64,000 bases of DNA from Paenibacillus aceris (GTDB lineage: Bacteria; Bacillota; Bacilli; Paenibacillales; NBRC-103111). Positions 24,695-33,873 of this stretch are shown here, piece by piece; the first letter of the stretch is position 1; the number at the start of each line of letters is the position of its first letter. The position numbers and the translations under genes were made by a program. The DNA lies in the NCBI RefSeq assembly GCF_017874035.1, contig NZ_JAGGKV010000005.1, forward strand, positions 248,001-312,000, given 5' to 3'. The notes under the pieces were generated by a model. That model saw only the letters and a program-made list of their open reading frames with translations. It made no database searches and was not told where the DNA came from.

Positions 24695-27367
24695 ATGACT
24701 TTGAATTCAAAACATTCCAAAAAAGTTGCGTTATCTTCGCTGGCGTTGACGATGCTATCTTCGCTTGCTATATCAAATGTAAGCGCTGCGGATAGCACGA
24801 TTCAACCAGAAATCTCCAATCATGCAAAGAACGTTCTAGCGGTTGATGGCAAACAATTCAAAGATCTAAATGGGAACGGAAAATTGGACCCGTATGAAGA
24901 CTGGAGACTCCCCGTAGACAAGCGCGTGGATGATCTTGTTTCCAAGATGAAGCTCGAAGAAAAGACGGGGATGATGCTATCCATGTCGCATTATATGGGA
25001 AACAGCAAATCTTGCCCGGCGCCGGCAGCAGGCGGGACGCCTAACGACATACTGTGTGAGAATGACCTATGGCAAACTATTAACAACTTTGCCGTTCCAG
25101 GAAGTGAAATGTATGTGCTTGATCCGCCTGTACTTGGTGCATCGGCTGCTACCAAAGGTATTACAGAGCGTAACTTGCGCTACTTTATTATTCGCGACAA
25201 TCCAAGTGCCAAAGATCTAACAATCTGGACCAATAAGATACAGGAAGTTGCCGAGGGCACAAGGTTAGGCATTCCAGCTATTATGATTTCGAACCCACGA
25301 AACCATACGTCGAGTTTGGGCTTCGGGTTTAGCGAGGCATCGGGTCAATTCTCTACCTGGCCTGGCGAATTGGGACTTGCAGCAACGAATGACGCCGACC
25401 TGGTGAAGAAATTTGCGCAAATTGCTGGACGGGAATGGGAAGCATCCGGCATTCGCAAAGGCTATCAGTATATGGCGGATATCGCTACGGACCCTTTATG
25501 GATGCGATACAACGGTACGCTTGGCGAATCGCCTGACCTATCTGGGAAAATGATAACTGCTCTTATTAAGGGTTTTCAAGGCGAAGAACTTGGTCCACAT
25601 AGCGTTGCCCTGACTACCAAGCATTTCCCTGGCGGCGGCACGCGTCTGGACGGTCATGATCCTCATTATTCGTGGGGGAAACCGAATCCGTATCCAACGG
25701 AAGGCAGCTTAATGAAGTATCATGTTCCTTCTTTCCAAGCAGCTATCGCTGCCGGTACCTCGTCTATCATGCCTTATTATGCGAAATTCGATAATTCGTT
25801 GAATGCACCTCAGCTTCCAAACGGGCAGACGTTTGAAGAAGTAGGTTTCGCGTATAACAAATACATAATTACTGACCTTCTGAGGGATCAACTTGGATTC
25901 AAAGGGTATGTGAATAGCGACACTGGCATTATTACGGCCATGCCTTGGGGCGTCGAAAATCTGACAAGGGTACAGCGGTATGCTAAGGCAGTGAATGCCG
26001 GTGTTGATCTCATTGCCGGAGATCACAATCCTGCCGATCTAACCCAGGCGGTCAAGGACGGTTTAATTACCGAAGAGAGAATTGACCAATCGGTAAAACG
26101 GCTGCTGACAGAATCGTTTGAGTTGGGCATGTTCGAGAACCCTTACAGGAATCCAGAAACTGCCCAAGCGATTGCAGATGACCCCGTTTCGCAGCAAATA
26201 GCCGATGAAGCGCATCGCAAGTCGGTCGTGCTCCTGCGTAACGACAACAATATGCTGCCTCTAACAGATGACAGACTCGCAAATCAGAAGCTTTATGTTG
26301 AAGTCGTGTCCAAATCGAACAACGAGAAGCAAACCAGCGATCTGAAAGCTACCATCAAGCAGTATGATCCTGCGATCACATTGACGGACAATCTTGACGA
26401 AGCAACACGTGCATTAGTCTACGTAGTTCCTAGCGGTATATCGGATAAACCAGATCTACCGTTATCCGTAGCGCTTAACGCAGACACTGGAGTTGATGTA
26501 GCGAGGATCAAAGCCATAGAAGACAAGGTTCCAACCATTCTGACTATCAATATGAGCAGTCCTTGGCTAATCGGAGAAATAGAAGAAAAGGCTGCTAGTG
26601 TTGTCAGTGTGTTCGGAGTGAAAGCTGAAGCATTAGTGGATGTTCTTCGTGGTCGTTATGCTCCTACCGCTAAGCTTCCTTTCACATTGCCCGCTAACCA
26701 AGCAGCGGTTGACAACAACAAGAGCGACGTTCCCGGTTATGCTGAAGGTCCCGATTACGTTTACCGTGATAAATATAACAACGAATTCGGGTTTGGTTTT
26801 GGTTTGAGTTATAAGAAAGAGAATCTTGTTTCTTACGATTGGGCGAAAAAACAGCTTGAGGAATTGGCTTCCAAAGGGGTTTTGGACAAAAATGTAAATC
26901 CTGGCCAATTCGTTACACGCGGTGACTTTGTAGACACATTGATACGTGCATTAGGTCTGGACGGCAGCAAGAAAATTGGTGAACGTTTTGCTGATGTAAA
27001 CGAAACTGATTACTATAATAATTCTTTGAGAATTGCCAGAGGTTTGAACATGATAGATGGTTCGGGCAACAATGTATTTGATCCTCAAAAACCGATCTCA
27101 AGAGAAGACATGATCGTATTAACTGCGCGAGCGCTCCAAGTGGCGAAACAGACTTCGGTCAATCCGAAGGCCGAAACGAAGGCTGAACTGCTAAAACAAT
27201 TTAGCGATTATGCAAAAGTATCGGAGTATGCGGTTCCTAGCTTGGCTTTACTGATCGAGCTGAAGCTTGTATCTGGTTATAATAACGCGATCCATCCTAA
27301 AGAATCTACCAACTGGGCTCAAGCCGCAGCTTTGATTTCTAACATTTATGCTAATGTGGAGAAGTAG
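24695..27367 (+). CDS. Wall-anchored GH3 glycosidase with SLH repeats
   Basis: This 890-residue exported enzyme has a signal peptide (about 1-32), an EF-hand-like loop DLNGNGKLDPYEDWR, and GH3 domains (about 65-700) with probable nucleophile D409 in GYVNSDTG. Three SLH repeats follow (about 707-890). It is a paralogue of the 16.1-kb enzyme over the catalytic part but ends in SLH instead of cohesin-dockerin, and its base composition is like the surrounding genome (27 of 60 G/C at 25561-25620). AAGGAGG precedes the ATG. Co-transcription with the TRAP genes suggests it releases the TRAP substrate at the wall. Confidence 0.92.
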   Translation: MTLNSKHSKKVALSSLALTMLSSLAISNVSAADSTIQPEISNHAKNVLAVDGKQFKDLNGNGKLDPYEDWRLPVDKRVDDLVSKMKLEEKTGMMLSMSHYMGNSKSCPAPAAGGTPNDILCENDLWQTINNFAVPGSEMYVLDPPVLGASAATKGITERNLRYFIIRDNPSAKDLTIWTNKIQEVAEGTRLGIPAIMISNPRNHTSSLGFGFSEASGQFSTWPGELGLAATNDADLVKKFAQIAGREWEASGIRKGYQYMADIATDPLWMRYNGTLGESPDLSGKMITALIKGFQGEELGPHSVALTTKHFPGGGTRLDGHDPHYSWGKPNPYPTEGSLMKYHVPSFQAAIAAGTSSIMPYYAKFDNSLNAPQLPNGQTFEEVGFAYNKYIITDLLRDQLGFKGYVNSDTGIITAMPWGVENLTRVQRYAKAVNAGVDLIAGDHNPADLTQAVKDGLITEERIDQSVKRLLTESFELGMFENPYRNPETAQAIADDPVSQQIADEAHRKSVVLLRNDNNMLPLTDDRLANQKLYVEVVSKSNNEKQTSDLKATIKQYDPAITLTDNLDEATRALVYVVPSGISDKPDLPLSVALNADTGVDVARIKAIEDKVPTILTINMSSPWLIGEIEEKAASVVSVFGVKAEALVDVLRGRYAPTAKLPFTLPANQAAVDNNKSDVPGYAEGPDYVYRDKYNNEFGFGFGLSYKKENLVSYDWAKKQLEELASKGVLDKNVNPGQFVTRGDFVDTLIRALGLDGSKKIGERFADVNETDYYNNSLRIARGLNMIDGSGNNVFDPQKPISREDMIVLTARALQVAKQTSVNPKAETKAELLKQFSDYAKVSEYAVPSLALLIELKLVSGYNNAIHPKESTNWAQAAALISNIYANVEK

Positions 27368-27389
27368 TTGTTAATATTAAATGAAAGTG

Positions 27390-27419
27390 AGTCCCGATGC
27401 ATTTGATCGGGACTTTTTT
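27390..27419 (+). terminator. Strong rho-independent terminator
   Basis: AGTCCCGAT (27390-27398) pairs perfectly with ATCGGGACT (27406-27414), followed by T residues. It ends the TRAP/GH3 operon. Confidence 0.92.
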
Positions 27420-27715
27420 CTATCATACAATACATGGTATTATTATGCTAATTAAGATATTTTTTGGAAGCTATTTGGTGCAGTGCCCAATAATATTTTC
27501 ATTAGTGTGGGGTGATTTTAGGGTATCTAGCATATTCTAATACCAGGAAGGAAATAGAAGCACCTAATAGAGTTGGTGTTATTGATACAGGAAATGGGAG
27601 TGGTTGGGAACAACCATCCTAAAGAAAACGGGATTCCTGTAAGAACTGATAAATATGGAAATTAGCATGAAGGAGAACGATAGTTCAATACCAGATTAAA
27701 GGAGCTGTTACATAG
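27420..27715 (+). other. Intergenic region with possible gene scraps
   Basis: No intact gene. One frame near 27595-27660 reads NNHPKENGIPVRTDKYGN and then stops, which looks like a protein remnant of unknown family. A fragment of the dispersed repeat lies at 27671-27690. Confidence 0.3.
27671..27690 (+). repeat. Fragment of the attC-like dispersed repeat
   Basis: GGAGAACGATAGTTCAAT matches the 5' box of the repeat family found at 36-57 kb. Stem and 3' box are absent. It lies 26 bases before a GNAT gene. Confidence 0.5.
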
Positions 27716-28177
27716 ATGAAACAGATTACTCTTCGCCAATCCCAAAATTCCGATGTTGAGACCATTGCTAATTTACGGGCAATTGTACTACGAAATGATT
27801 TAACTAGGTTAGGAAGGTATGATGAAGAGAAGGTTCGTCAACGCTTTCGTAATTCATTTGAAGCAGCTTACACTTGGATTATTGAGTCAGATTCTTCTTT
27901 TGTTGGCTGTGTAGCTCTTAAACCGGCGTTAGATGGTTATTTATTGGAACATTTTTATATTTATCCTAATTACCAAGGTAAAGGGATCGGTAGTCATGTA
28001 TTAAAAATATTGCTTGAACAAAATGAAATAAAAGGAAAACGTGTCACATTAAATGTCTTGCAAGGAAGCTCTGCTCAACGTCTTTATGAACGATTTGGTT
28101 TTAAAGTTGAAAGACAGGATCTCATAGACGTTTACATGTTTCTGAATATAGAGGAAAATATCAGATCAATCGAATGA
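27716..28177 (+). CDS. GNAT family acetyltransferase
   Basis: This 153-residue single-domain protein has the acetyl-CoA-binding motif A (FYIYPNYQGKGIGSHVL), where QGKGIG is the pyrophosphate loop, and a typical C-terminal LYERFGF. AAAGGAG lies 11 bases before the ATG. The acceptor substrate cannot be inferred. A fragment of the attC-like repeat lies just upstream. Confidence 0.88.
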   Translation: MKQITLRQSQNSDVETIANLRAIVLRNDLTRLGRYDEEKVRQRFRNSFEAAYTWIIESDSSFVGCVALKPALDGYLLEHFYIYPNYQGKGIGSHVLKILLEQNEIKGKRVTLNVLQGSSAQRLYERFGFKVERQDLIDVYMFLNIEENIRSIE

Positions 28178-28253
28178 ATATAAGAGGGTGCCCAACTTAC
28201 AAGCATTTCGCTTTTCTATCGCATAAGGTGTAAATATGAAAGGAGTGGGGGGA

Positions 28254-29165
28254 TTGACGAAAATCACAATCGCTGCAGTCGGGGATTTGTTGATGAAAAA
28301 GAAGATGATCGCCTCTGCCGCACGGGAAGGCGGATTCGCCCCTATTTTTTCCAAAGTGAAGCCTTATCTGCGGAGATCCGATTTAACGATAGGCAATCTG
28401 GAGACGACATTCTCCGGTAACAATTTTCGCGAAGAACCTGGAAAACTGTTGTTCAACTCCCCGGATGAATTCGCTGCGACGCTCCGGAACTTGGGCTTCG
28501 ATGTAGTAGGCACAGCCAATAACCATTGTATGGACGGGAAACTATCCGGTTTGAGGCGGACATTAAACGTCCTCGATGGGCACGGTCTGCGACATACGGG
28601 CACGTACCGTTCCGCCCGCGAAGCTCGCCGGAAACTGATTGTTAACGTAAAGGGAATAAAAATCGGAATATTGGCTTATACGAAAGGAACGAACGGGATC
28701 CCAGTGCCGGAGCCGTCGTTAGTCAACCGGCTAAACCAGAAAAAAATAATAGCTGACGTGCGCAGCTTGAAGAGTAGAACAGATTTTATCATCGCTTGCC
28801 TACATTTCGGTAAAGAATTTCGAACGTTTCCCGACAGCAACCAAATCCGGCTCATGCAGCTGTTGTTTAATAATGGTGTGAATGTAGTGCTGGGAGCGCA
28901 TCCCCATGTACTGCACCCGATAAGAATGTTTAAGGCGAAGGACATCGACGGAAACATTAGAAATCGGGTAGCGGCGTCTTCTCTAGGAAATTTCGTATCC
29001 ACCGAACTTCCCCAGCATACCGCTAGACTGCGTGGAACAATCTTGATGTTAACCATAACGAAAAATGCCAATGGGATAACGGATGTGTTGAAAATGTCAT
29101 GTGTGCCAACCCGCATTTTGCAAAATATAGGGAAGAAAAACGTTTATCGGGTTGTGCCGAATTGA
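28254..29165 (+). CDS. CapA-family metallophosphatase-like protein
   Basis: This 303-residue protein has the PGA_cap/CapA calcineurin-like fold signatures: AVGDLLM, GNLETTFSG, ANNHCMDG, CLHFGKE and GAHPHVLHP, which hold the usual Asp, Asn and His metal ligands. CapA homologues take part in poly-gamma-glutamate export or retention, but this one has no signal peptide and no capBC neighbours, so the role is open. TTG 28254 is preferred, with AAAGGAG 9 bases upstream; an ATG at 28236 overlaps that site. Confidence 0.85.
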   Translation: MTKITIAAVGDLLMKKKMIASAAREGGFAPIFSKVKPYLRRSDLTIGNLETTFSGNNFREEPGKLLFNSPDEFAATLRNLGFDVVGTANNHCMDGKLSGLRRTLNVLDGHGLRHTGTYRSAREARRKLIVNVKGIKIGILAYTKGTNGIPVPEPSLVNRLNQKKIIADVRSLKSRTDFIIACLHFGKEFRTFPDSNQIRLMQLLFNNGVNVVLGAHPHVLHPIRMFKAKDIDGNIRNRVAASSLGNFVSTELPQHTARLRGTILMLTITKNANGITDVLKMSCVPTRILQNIGKKNVYRVVPN

Positions 29166-29366
29166 TAGGACGGATATCGATAAAAGAGTTGTTAAATCTG
29201 AAGGTCTCCGTCAAGGAGATCTTTTTAGTGTGTGCGGAATGTATGTGAAATCAGCTTCGGGTGCATAGATTGACCGAGGCGCTCATTATTGCGGTTTTAT
29301 CTTTTACCTCATTCGATTATAGTAATTTATAGGATTATTATTCTGTATAGGAATAGGAGGCGTCTC

Positions 29367-30164
29367 ATGGGACTGGGAGAACGGATTGGCAGAGGCAACA
29401 CTGCGGATATTTATGTACTAGGGGCGGATCAGGTTCTTAAAGTATTCCGCGACCCGAAATTGCTGGAACTGGAGCAAGGGATCAGCAACATTATTGAGGA
29501 GTTGGCGGTAGGTGCTCCGAAATTTTATGGTAACGTAGAAATTGACGGTTTTGCTGGACTTGCTTATGAGAGAATCATGGGGCCTTCTATGTTGGAGATT
29601 CTGATGGGTAAGCCGGAGCAAGCTGTAGAATACGGTCGTCAGTTGGCTCAGCTTCACGCCAAGTTGCACAGCGTCAAAGCTAGCGGTCGTTTGCAATCCA
29701 TTAAAAGCCGACTGGCTGATACAATTAGCCTTATTCGTCATGTCGGCTTTGAGCCTTTTCGAGAGGCGGTTGAAAGTCGTCTGTCCGATCTTCCCGCAGG
29801 GGAACATCTTTGCCACGGCGACTTCCATCCAGGCAATGTACTCTTAAGTCAGCAAGGGCCAGTCGTAATCGACTGGATGACCGCAGTATGTGGACCAGCA
29901 CAAGCCGATGCAGCCAGGACGATCCTGATACTTCGTCACGCGGTCTTGCCGGCAGAACTGCCCGAGGTAGTCAGGCAGACGTTTGCTGAGATTCGAACCG
30001 TATTGCTGCAAAGTTACGAAGACACATATCTCGAACTGACCGGTTACAACAGGGAAGAGCTGACGAAGTGGGAGCTACCGTTGATGGCAGCACGCCTAGT
30101 TGAGAGCGTTCCGGAAGAGGAACAACGTACACTTCTCGCTCTAATACAGCGGCAGCTCAGCTAA
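29367..30164 (+). CDS. Aminoglycoside-phosphotransferase-like small-molecule kinase
   Basis: This 265-residue APH-fold kinase has a glycine-rich start (GERIGRGNTADIY), the catalytic loop HGDFHPGNVLL and the metal-binding VVIDWMTA. The substrate is unknown; relatives phosphorylate drugs, choline or sugars. ATG 29367 has AGGAGG 6 bases upstream; the longer frame has none. Its stop codon touches a degenerate attC-like element, so this gene may be an outlying cassette. Confidence 0.85.
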   Translation: MGLGERIGRGNTADIYVLGADQVLKVFRDPKLLELEQGISNIIEELAVGAPKFYGNVEIDGFAGLAYERIMGPSMLEILMGKPEQAVEYGRQLAQLHAKLHSVKASGRLQSIKSRLADTISLIRHVGFEPFREAVESRLSDLPAGEHLCHGDFHPGNVLLSQQGPVVIDWMTAVCGPAQADAARTILILRHAVLPAELPEVVRQTFAEIRTVLLQSYEDTYLELTGYNREELTKWELPLMAARLVESVPEEEQRTLLALIQRQLS

Positions 30165-30239
30165 GATAACAAGGACAGATGGCCGAAGCCGGCTGCTGTT
30201 ACTGTTTCATTAAAGCAACGGCGGGGTATCGTGTTATCA
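30164..30239 (+). repeat. Degenerate attC-like element after the APH-like kinase gene
   Basis: AGATAAC (30164-30170) starts at the last base of the stop codon and GTTATCA (30233-30239) ends the element; GATAAC and GTTATC are complementary. GCAACGGCGGGGTATCG before the end resembles the 3' box of the family at 36-57 kb. The central stem is weak. Confidence 0.4.
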
Positions 30240-30263
30240 CCTTAAAATGATAAGAATATCAGT

Positions 30264-30304
30264 AAAAAATAGCAATGCAGATTAATCTCTGCCTTGCTAT
30301 TTTT
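30264..30304. terminator. Bidirectional terminator between convergent genes
   Basis: AAATAGCAATGCAGA pairs with TCTGCCTTGCTATTT with one mismatch, with A-tract before and T-tract after, serving both converging genes. Confidence 0.88.
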
Positions 30305-30307
30305 GTG

Positions 30308-30937
30308 TTATTCCTGCAGTCTTTCCAACCGATCCACGCGGATCCAGCTCATTGCTTCAATACCAAGAATGCTTTTAAACTCATCTACGAGCTTATAGCG
30401 ATTATGAGGATTTAAAAGGTTCCCCAACTCGAAAAGGTGACGAAGCTGCTCAAGCTGTTCGTCGCCAAGCTCGAAGAGTGAAAAGGTGCCAACATCGAGC
30501 CTCTCGAGTAACGTTTTGGCACGGTCTTCACAGCTACGCAACTGTTGCAGCTCCAGTAGCATGTTTTCTTTGAAAACATGCGAGTCGGGATTAAGGTAAA
30601 GAAGCTCAATATGATCTTGATCTGGGAATTTTTCCTGGACGTATTTCATCAATTCAATTTCTTCTTGTTCGTACGAAAAATCAAATGTTGCAATCACGCT
30701 ACCTTGTTGCAAGATGCTGAATCCCCAGCCATGATCTTCAAAATTATAAAAGTAAAGTACGGGCGCTTCTTGTGTAATTCCCATGACATCATGTGGACAG
30801 TCTTCACTAACTTCTGTCCCTTCAGTAAAAAATAAACTCCACTTATCATTCAATTCATCCATAAAAATAGGATTATACTTTTGTACTGAGGGTTTAAATT
30901 TATTAAGAACCAAATTGCCTGAAGTAAATTCGCTCAT
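30308..30937 (-). CDS. Acidic cytosolic protein of unknown function
   Basis: A 209-residue hydrophilic protein rich in Glu and Leu with no signal peptide or membrane segment. The first half looks like a beta-rich domain (VLYFYNFEDHGWGFSIL); the second half is helical (LLERLDVGTFSLFELGDEQL). AGGGG precedes the ATG on the minus strand. No family recognised; size and acidity resemble immunity-type or antitoxin-like proteins, but no toxin gene is adjacent. Confidence 0.7.
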   Translation of the reverse strand: MSEFTSGNLVLNKFKPSVQKYNPIFMDELNDKWSLFFTEGTEVSEDCPHDVMGITQEAPVLYFYNFEDHGWGFSILQQGSVIATFDFSYEQEEIELMKYVQEKFPDQDHIELLYLNPDSHVFKENMLLELQQLRSCEDRAKTLLERLDVGTFSLFELGDEQLEQLRHLFELGNLLNPHNRYKLVDEFKSILGIEAMSWIRVDRLERLQE

Positions 30938-31080
30938 GATATTCCCCTACCCTTATTTTCGATAGAAGGAAATTCGATATTCATTATGCATTTTCCTGTT
31001 GAATAGAACATGAGAAACTATCTGATCCTAAATTCCTCAATATGGTAAAATGAAGGAAAAATCATTAGAGGTGGTGGAAT

Positions 31081-31180
31081 ATGAAGCATCAACCTCCAGA
31101 TTGGGAAAGTAAATATGGCTTAGAATTTCAAACCATTACTTGAAGAGTGGAAGCGAGAATATCCAAATTGAATTAGTGAC
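31081..31180 (+). pseudogene. Broken small gene with frameshift
   Basis: GAGGTGG precedes an ATG at 31081, but the frame stops after 20 codons (MKHQPPDWESKYGLEFQ). The next frame continues as LLEEWKREYPN with protein-like composition, suggesting a single-base frameshift in a decayed gene. Up to 31356 other frames read KLSGVIYIPVLNVTEK and SLGYDDNWGYFA between stops, probably more of the same wreck. Family unknown. Confidence 0.4.
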
Positions 31181-31356
31181 TTACCCCATTAACAGGTGTT
31201 GTCGCTAAACTATCTGGAGTGATATACATTCCGGTTCTCAATGTTACTGAAAAGTGAGTGAGGCGTCAGTGTCAAGAGGTTTTAATCAGTCTCAGTTTGG
31301 GTTACGATGATAACTGGGGTTATTTCGCATAAGAAGGGGTAAGGCTGCATCATCAA

Positions 31357-32070
31357 ATGGAGGGAAGAAAACTGGAAAACTTTGCATGCTTATACATCGT
31401 ACGTGGCGAACCATATCGATCGGGCACCTGCGTGAATCTCAGCGAGGTTGAAACACTGGTCGGCCGGATATCCAATCAGTTAACTCCGGATTTGGCCTTT
31501 ACGAACGCTTTTATTTCCCGGGAGCATTTCGTCATCCGCAAAGAGCAAGATAAGGCGGTGCTATATGACTTAGGGAGTCGACACGGAACTGAGATCAACG
31601 GCGTATTGCTAACGCCGCATACCCCGTATACTTTGAACAATTTTGATATCATTAAGCTCTCTAAAGGGATGACCGTCATCCACTTTTCTTATATGTTTGC
31701 CGAGCAGACCCTAGAAATCGAACCGCTCAGCATCACCAGGGATCTGGAAATTCCGGAACTGCCGCTCACGATTCATTGGGAGAGAAGAGAATGCGTCGTG
31801 GAAGGCAAGCGAATCCTAATGTCCGAAAAAGAATATTTACTGATTCGTGTACTACATGAAAATGCCAATCGGCTCGTTCCGCTTGAGGAAATTAAATCTA
31901 CGGTATGGCCGGAAAGATCAACGGGAGCAGAAGGCTTCTCAGATGTGACTCTGGACGAACTGAATGCCCTGGTCTATCGGGTGCGAAAAAAATACGGAAA
32001 AGCTACCTTTCTGATTAGCGCAGTGCGCGGCAGTGGCTACATGCTCGAAACTGAATTGAAATCGTCATAA
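31357..32070 (+). CDS. FHA-domain winged-helix regulator
   Basis: This 237-residue protein has an FHA domain at about 30-105 (GRISNQL, SREHFVI, GSRHGTEING; the Arg, Ser-Arg-x-His and Asn residues that bind phosphothreonine are present) and an OmpR-type winged helix at about 150-235 ending AVRGSGYMLE. This is the EmbR-like logic of a regulator read by Ser/Thr kinase signalling. ATG 31357 has only a weak ribosome site; a start a few codons later is possible. It lies 18 bases before a MurA-type gene, so it may control wall precursor supply. Confidence 0.85.
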   Translation: MEGRKLENFACLYIVRGEPYRSGTCVNLSEVETLVGRISNQLTPDLAFTNAFISREHFVIRKEQDKAVLYDLGSRHGTEINGVLLTPHTPYTLNNFDIIKLSKGMTVIHFSYMFAEQTLEIEPLSITRDLEIPELPLTIHWERRECVVEGKRILMSEKEYLLIRVLHENANRLVPLEEIKSTVWPERSTGAEGFSDVTLDELNALVYRVRKKYGKATFLISAVRGSGYMLETELKSS

Positions 32071-32088
32071 CGAAAGTAGGGACACTTC

Positions 32089-33381
32089 TTGAAGTATATA
32101 CAGGCTGAGTTTTCAGGTCCACTGAACGGAACGGTACATATACCAGGAGCGAAAAACAGCTCCCTTGCCTTACTTGCCGCCGCTTGTCTGGCGGACAATA
32201 TAGTAACTTTAGAGGGCATTCCACGTATAGACGATGTCCGTATTATCGCGGATATCGGTCGGGATATCGGAATGAAGCTTAGACAGGATGGTGGACAAGT
32301 CATTATTGACCCACGGTGGATTCATAGTTCCGTGATCGATCCAGGAAAAGCATCAAGCTATCGGGCATCTTATTATTTTGCAGGCGCGTTACTGTCCAAA
32401 TTCGGCAGAGTTACGATCGGATTACCTGGCGGTGACAATTTCGTTTCAAGGCCGATTGATCAACATATCAAGGTATTTAAAGCACTCGGAGCGCAGGTAC
32501 ATCTCTTCAAAGATTATTACGAAGTCGAGGCTGCCGAGCTAAAGGGTGCGGACATTTATTTCGACACAATTACCTCTGGTGCGACGATTAATGCGATGCT
32601 GGCGGCTGTGCTGGCAAAAGGGCGAACACAACTACACAACGCAGCTATGGATCCGGAGGTGTGCGATACGGCAAGCTTCCTTAATCAATTGGGTGCACGA
32701 ATCTACGGGGCGGGAACGGAACATATTCGAATTGAAGGCGTCTCATATTTGAACGGGGGAACGCACACGGTTATTCCTGACAGGCTGATTGCCGGAGCTT
32801 TTCTGATGGCGGCTGGGCTCCTTGGGGGTCAAGTTACTGTCATGGACGTCATTCCCGAGCATCTTGGCTCATGTCTAGCTAAGATGGAGGAAATAGGGAT
32901 GTATGTGGAATGTGGCGAGAGCCAAATTACCGCTTTTGGTACGAATTCGCTGAAAGCAACGCGTATTCGCACAGGCATGTATCCGAGCTTTGCCACCGAT
33001 TTACAGCAACCCATGACCGCGCTTTTACTTCAAGCCAAGGGCAAGAGCATAGTTACAGACCGTGTCTATCCAAAGCGGTTCGCTCACGTTCCCCAGCTAC
33101 GGCGGCTTGGCGCAGAGATAGAATTACGGCAAGAAAGTGCGTTTATAAGCGGAGGACGCCCATTGCAAGGCGGTTGGGTGCATGCTGCAGATGTGCGTGC
33201 AGGCACTTGTTTGCTGATGGCCGGTTTAGCGGCTGAGGGCAGCACGTGTATTACAGGCGTTGAGCACATCGAGCGCGGCTATGAGGACGTTATTGGCAGC
33301 TTCCGATCCATAGGGGCCAAGCTTTCGATGCGCGAGATGGATGCACAGGAGCACCTAAGCCAGATCCGTGAATCTCATTGA
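32089..33381 (+). CDS. MurA-like UDP-GlcNAc enolpyruvyl transferase, Asp at the catalytic Cys position
   Basis: This 430-residue EPSP-synthase-fold enzyme matches MurA, which adds enolpyruvate to UDP-GlcNAc at the first step of peptidoglycan synthesis. Conserved PGAKNSSLALLAA (K22, N23), R92, ATINAMLAAVLA and a DLQQPMTALLL stretch are present. The catalytic loop, normally PGGC with Cys115 in E. coli, reads PGGDNFVSRP, giving D116. Asp there is known in mycobacterial and chlamydial MurA and confers fosfomycin insensitivity. TTG start with AGGGA upstream. It is probably an extra copy, co-transcribed with the FHA regulator. Confidence 0.88.
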   Translation: MKYIQAEFSGPLNGTVHIPGAKNSSLALLAAACLADNIVTLEGIPRIDDVRIIADIGRDIGMKLRQDGGQVIIDPRWIHSSVIDPGKASSYRASYYFAGALLSKFGRVTIGLPGGDNFVSRPIDQHIKVFKALGAQVHLFKDYYEVEAAELKGADIYFDTITSGATINAMLAAVLAKGRTQLHNAAMDPEVCDTASFLNQLGARIYGAGTEHIRIEGVSYLNGGTHTVIPDRLIAGAFLMAAGLLGGQVTVMDVIPEHLGSCLAKMEEIGMYVECGESQITAFGTNSLKATRIRTGMYPSFATDLQQPMTALLLQAKGKSIVTDRVYPKRFAHVPQLRRLGAEIELRQESAFISGGRPLQGGWVHAADVRAGTCLLMAGLAAEGSTCITGVEHIERGYEDVIGSFRSIGAKLSMREMDAQEHLSQIRESH

Positions 33382-33440
33382 AGTTACAGAGAAATGTTTT
33401 ATCGGAACAAAACAGCCGAGTGTATAATCGGCAAAACATA

Positions 33441-33479
33441 AACATCGCCCTTGAAAATGGCGGTGTTTTTTCATTTTTT
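33441..33479 (+). terminator. Rho-independent terminator
   Basis: AACATCGCC pairs with GGCGGTGTT (one wobble pair), followed by T-rich sequence. Confidence 0.85.
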
Positions 33480-33573
33480 TACAAAAGGTGTCGGATGATA
33501 AGAATCGTATCTCTTTCACGATGGAGGTATTCTGCAAGGATCCAAAAAGTCCGAACAAGCTCGGTCCACAGTT

Positions 33574-33681
33574 TTAATTATTTTGCATTCGCAAAATATC
33601 GGCAGTCGGAGGACACCCAAATAACCGTGCATACTCGCGACTGAATTGAGATGGACTTTCATAGCTTCTGACAACCCGCCG
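33574..33681 (-). pseudogene. C-terminal fragment of an AraC-family regulator
   Basis: On the minus strand about 35 codons read YESPSQFSREYARLFGCPPT and then DILRMQNN and stop. This is the conserved last helix-turn-helix of AraC regulators (usually GYESxSQFSREYxRxFGxPP). Nothing upstream on that strand continues the gene, so it is a 5'-deleted remnant. Confidence 0.7.
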
Positions 33682-33873
33682 ACTAACTAAACTTTGATTT
33701 CAATGTCTGGTTACCGTCGGTAATAAGGTTGACGCTCATTAATGTGTTCATAGAAAAATAAAGTTTCAGACTGAGACAAGGAGGCATATACCCAAGCCAT
33801 ATTAATTTCTACACAATTATGGTAGAAAAGTAAGTAAAAGCCTGGGGTTGCTTTCCCTCTGGCTTTTGGTCAT

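Noticed and set aside
33378..33644. 88-codon open frame after the MurA-like gene
   Set aside because: It spans a terminator and runs antisense over an AraC gene remnant; the composition is not protein-like.
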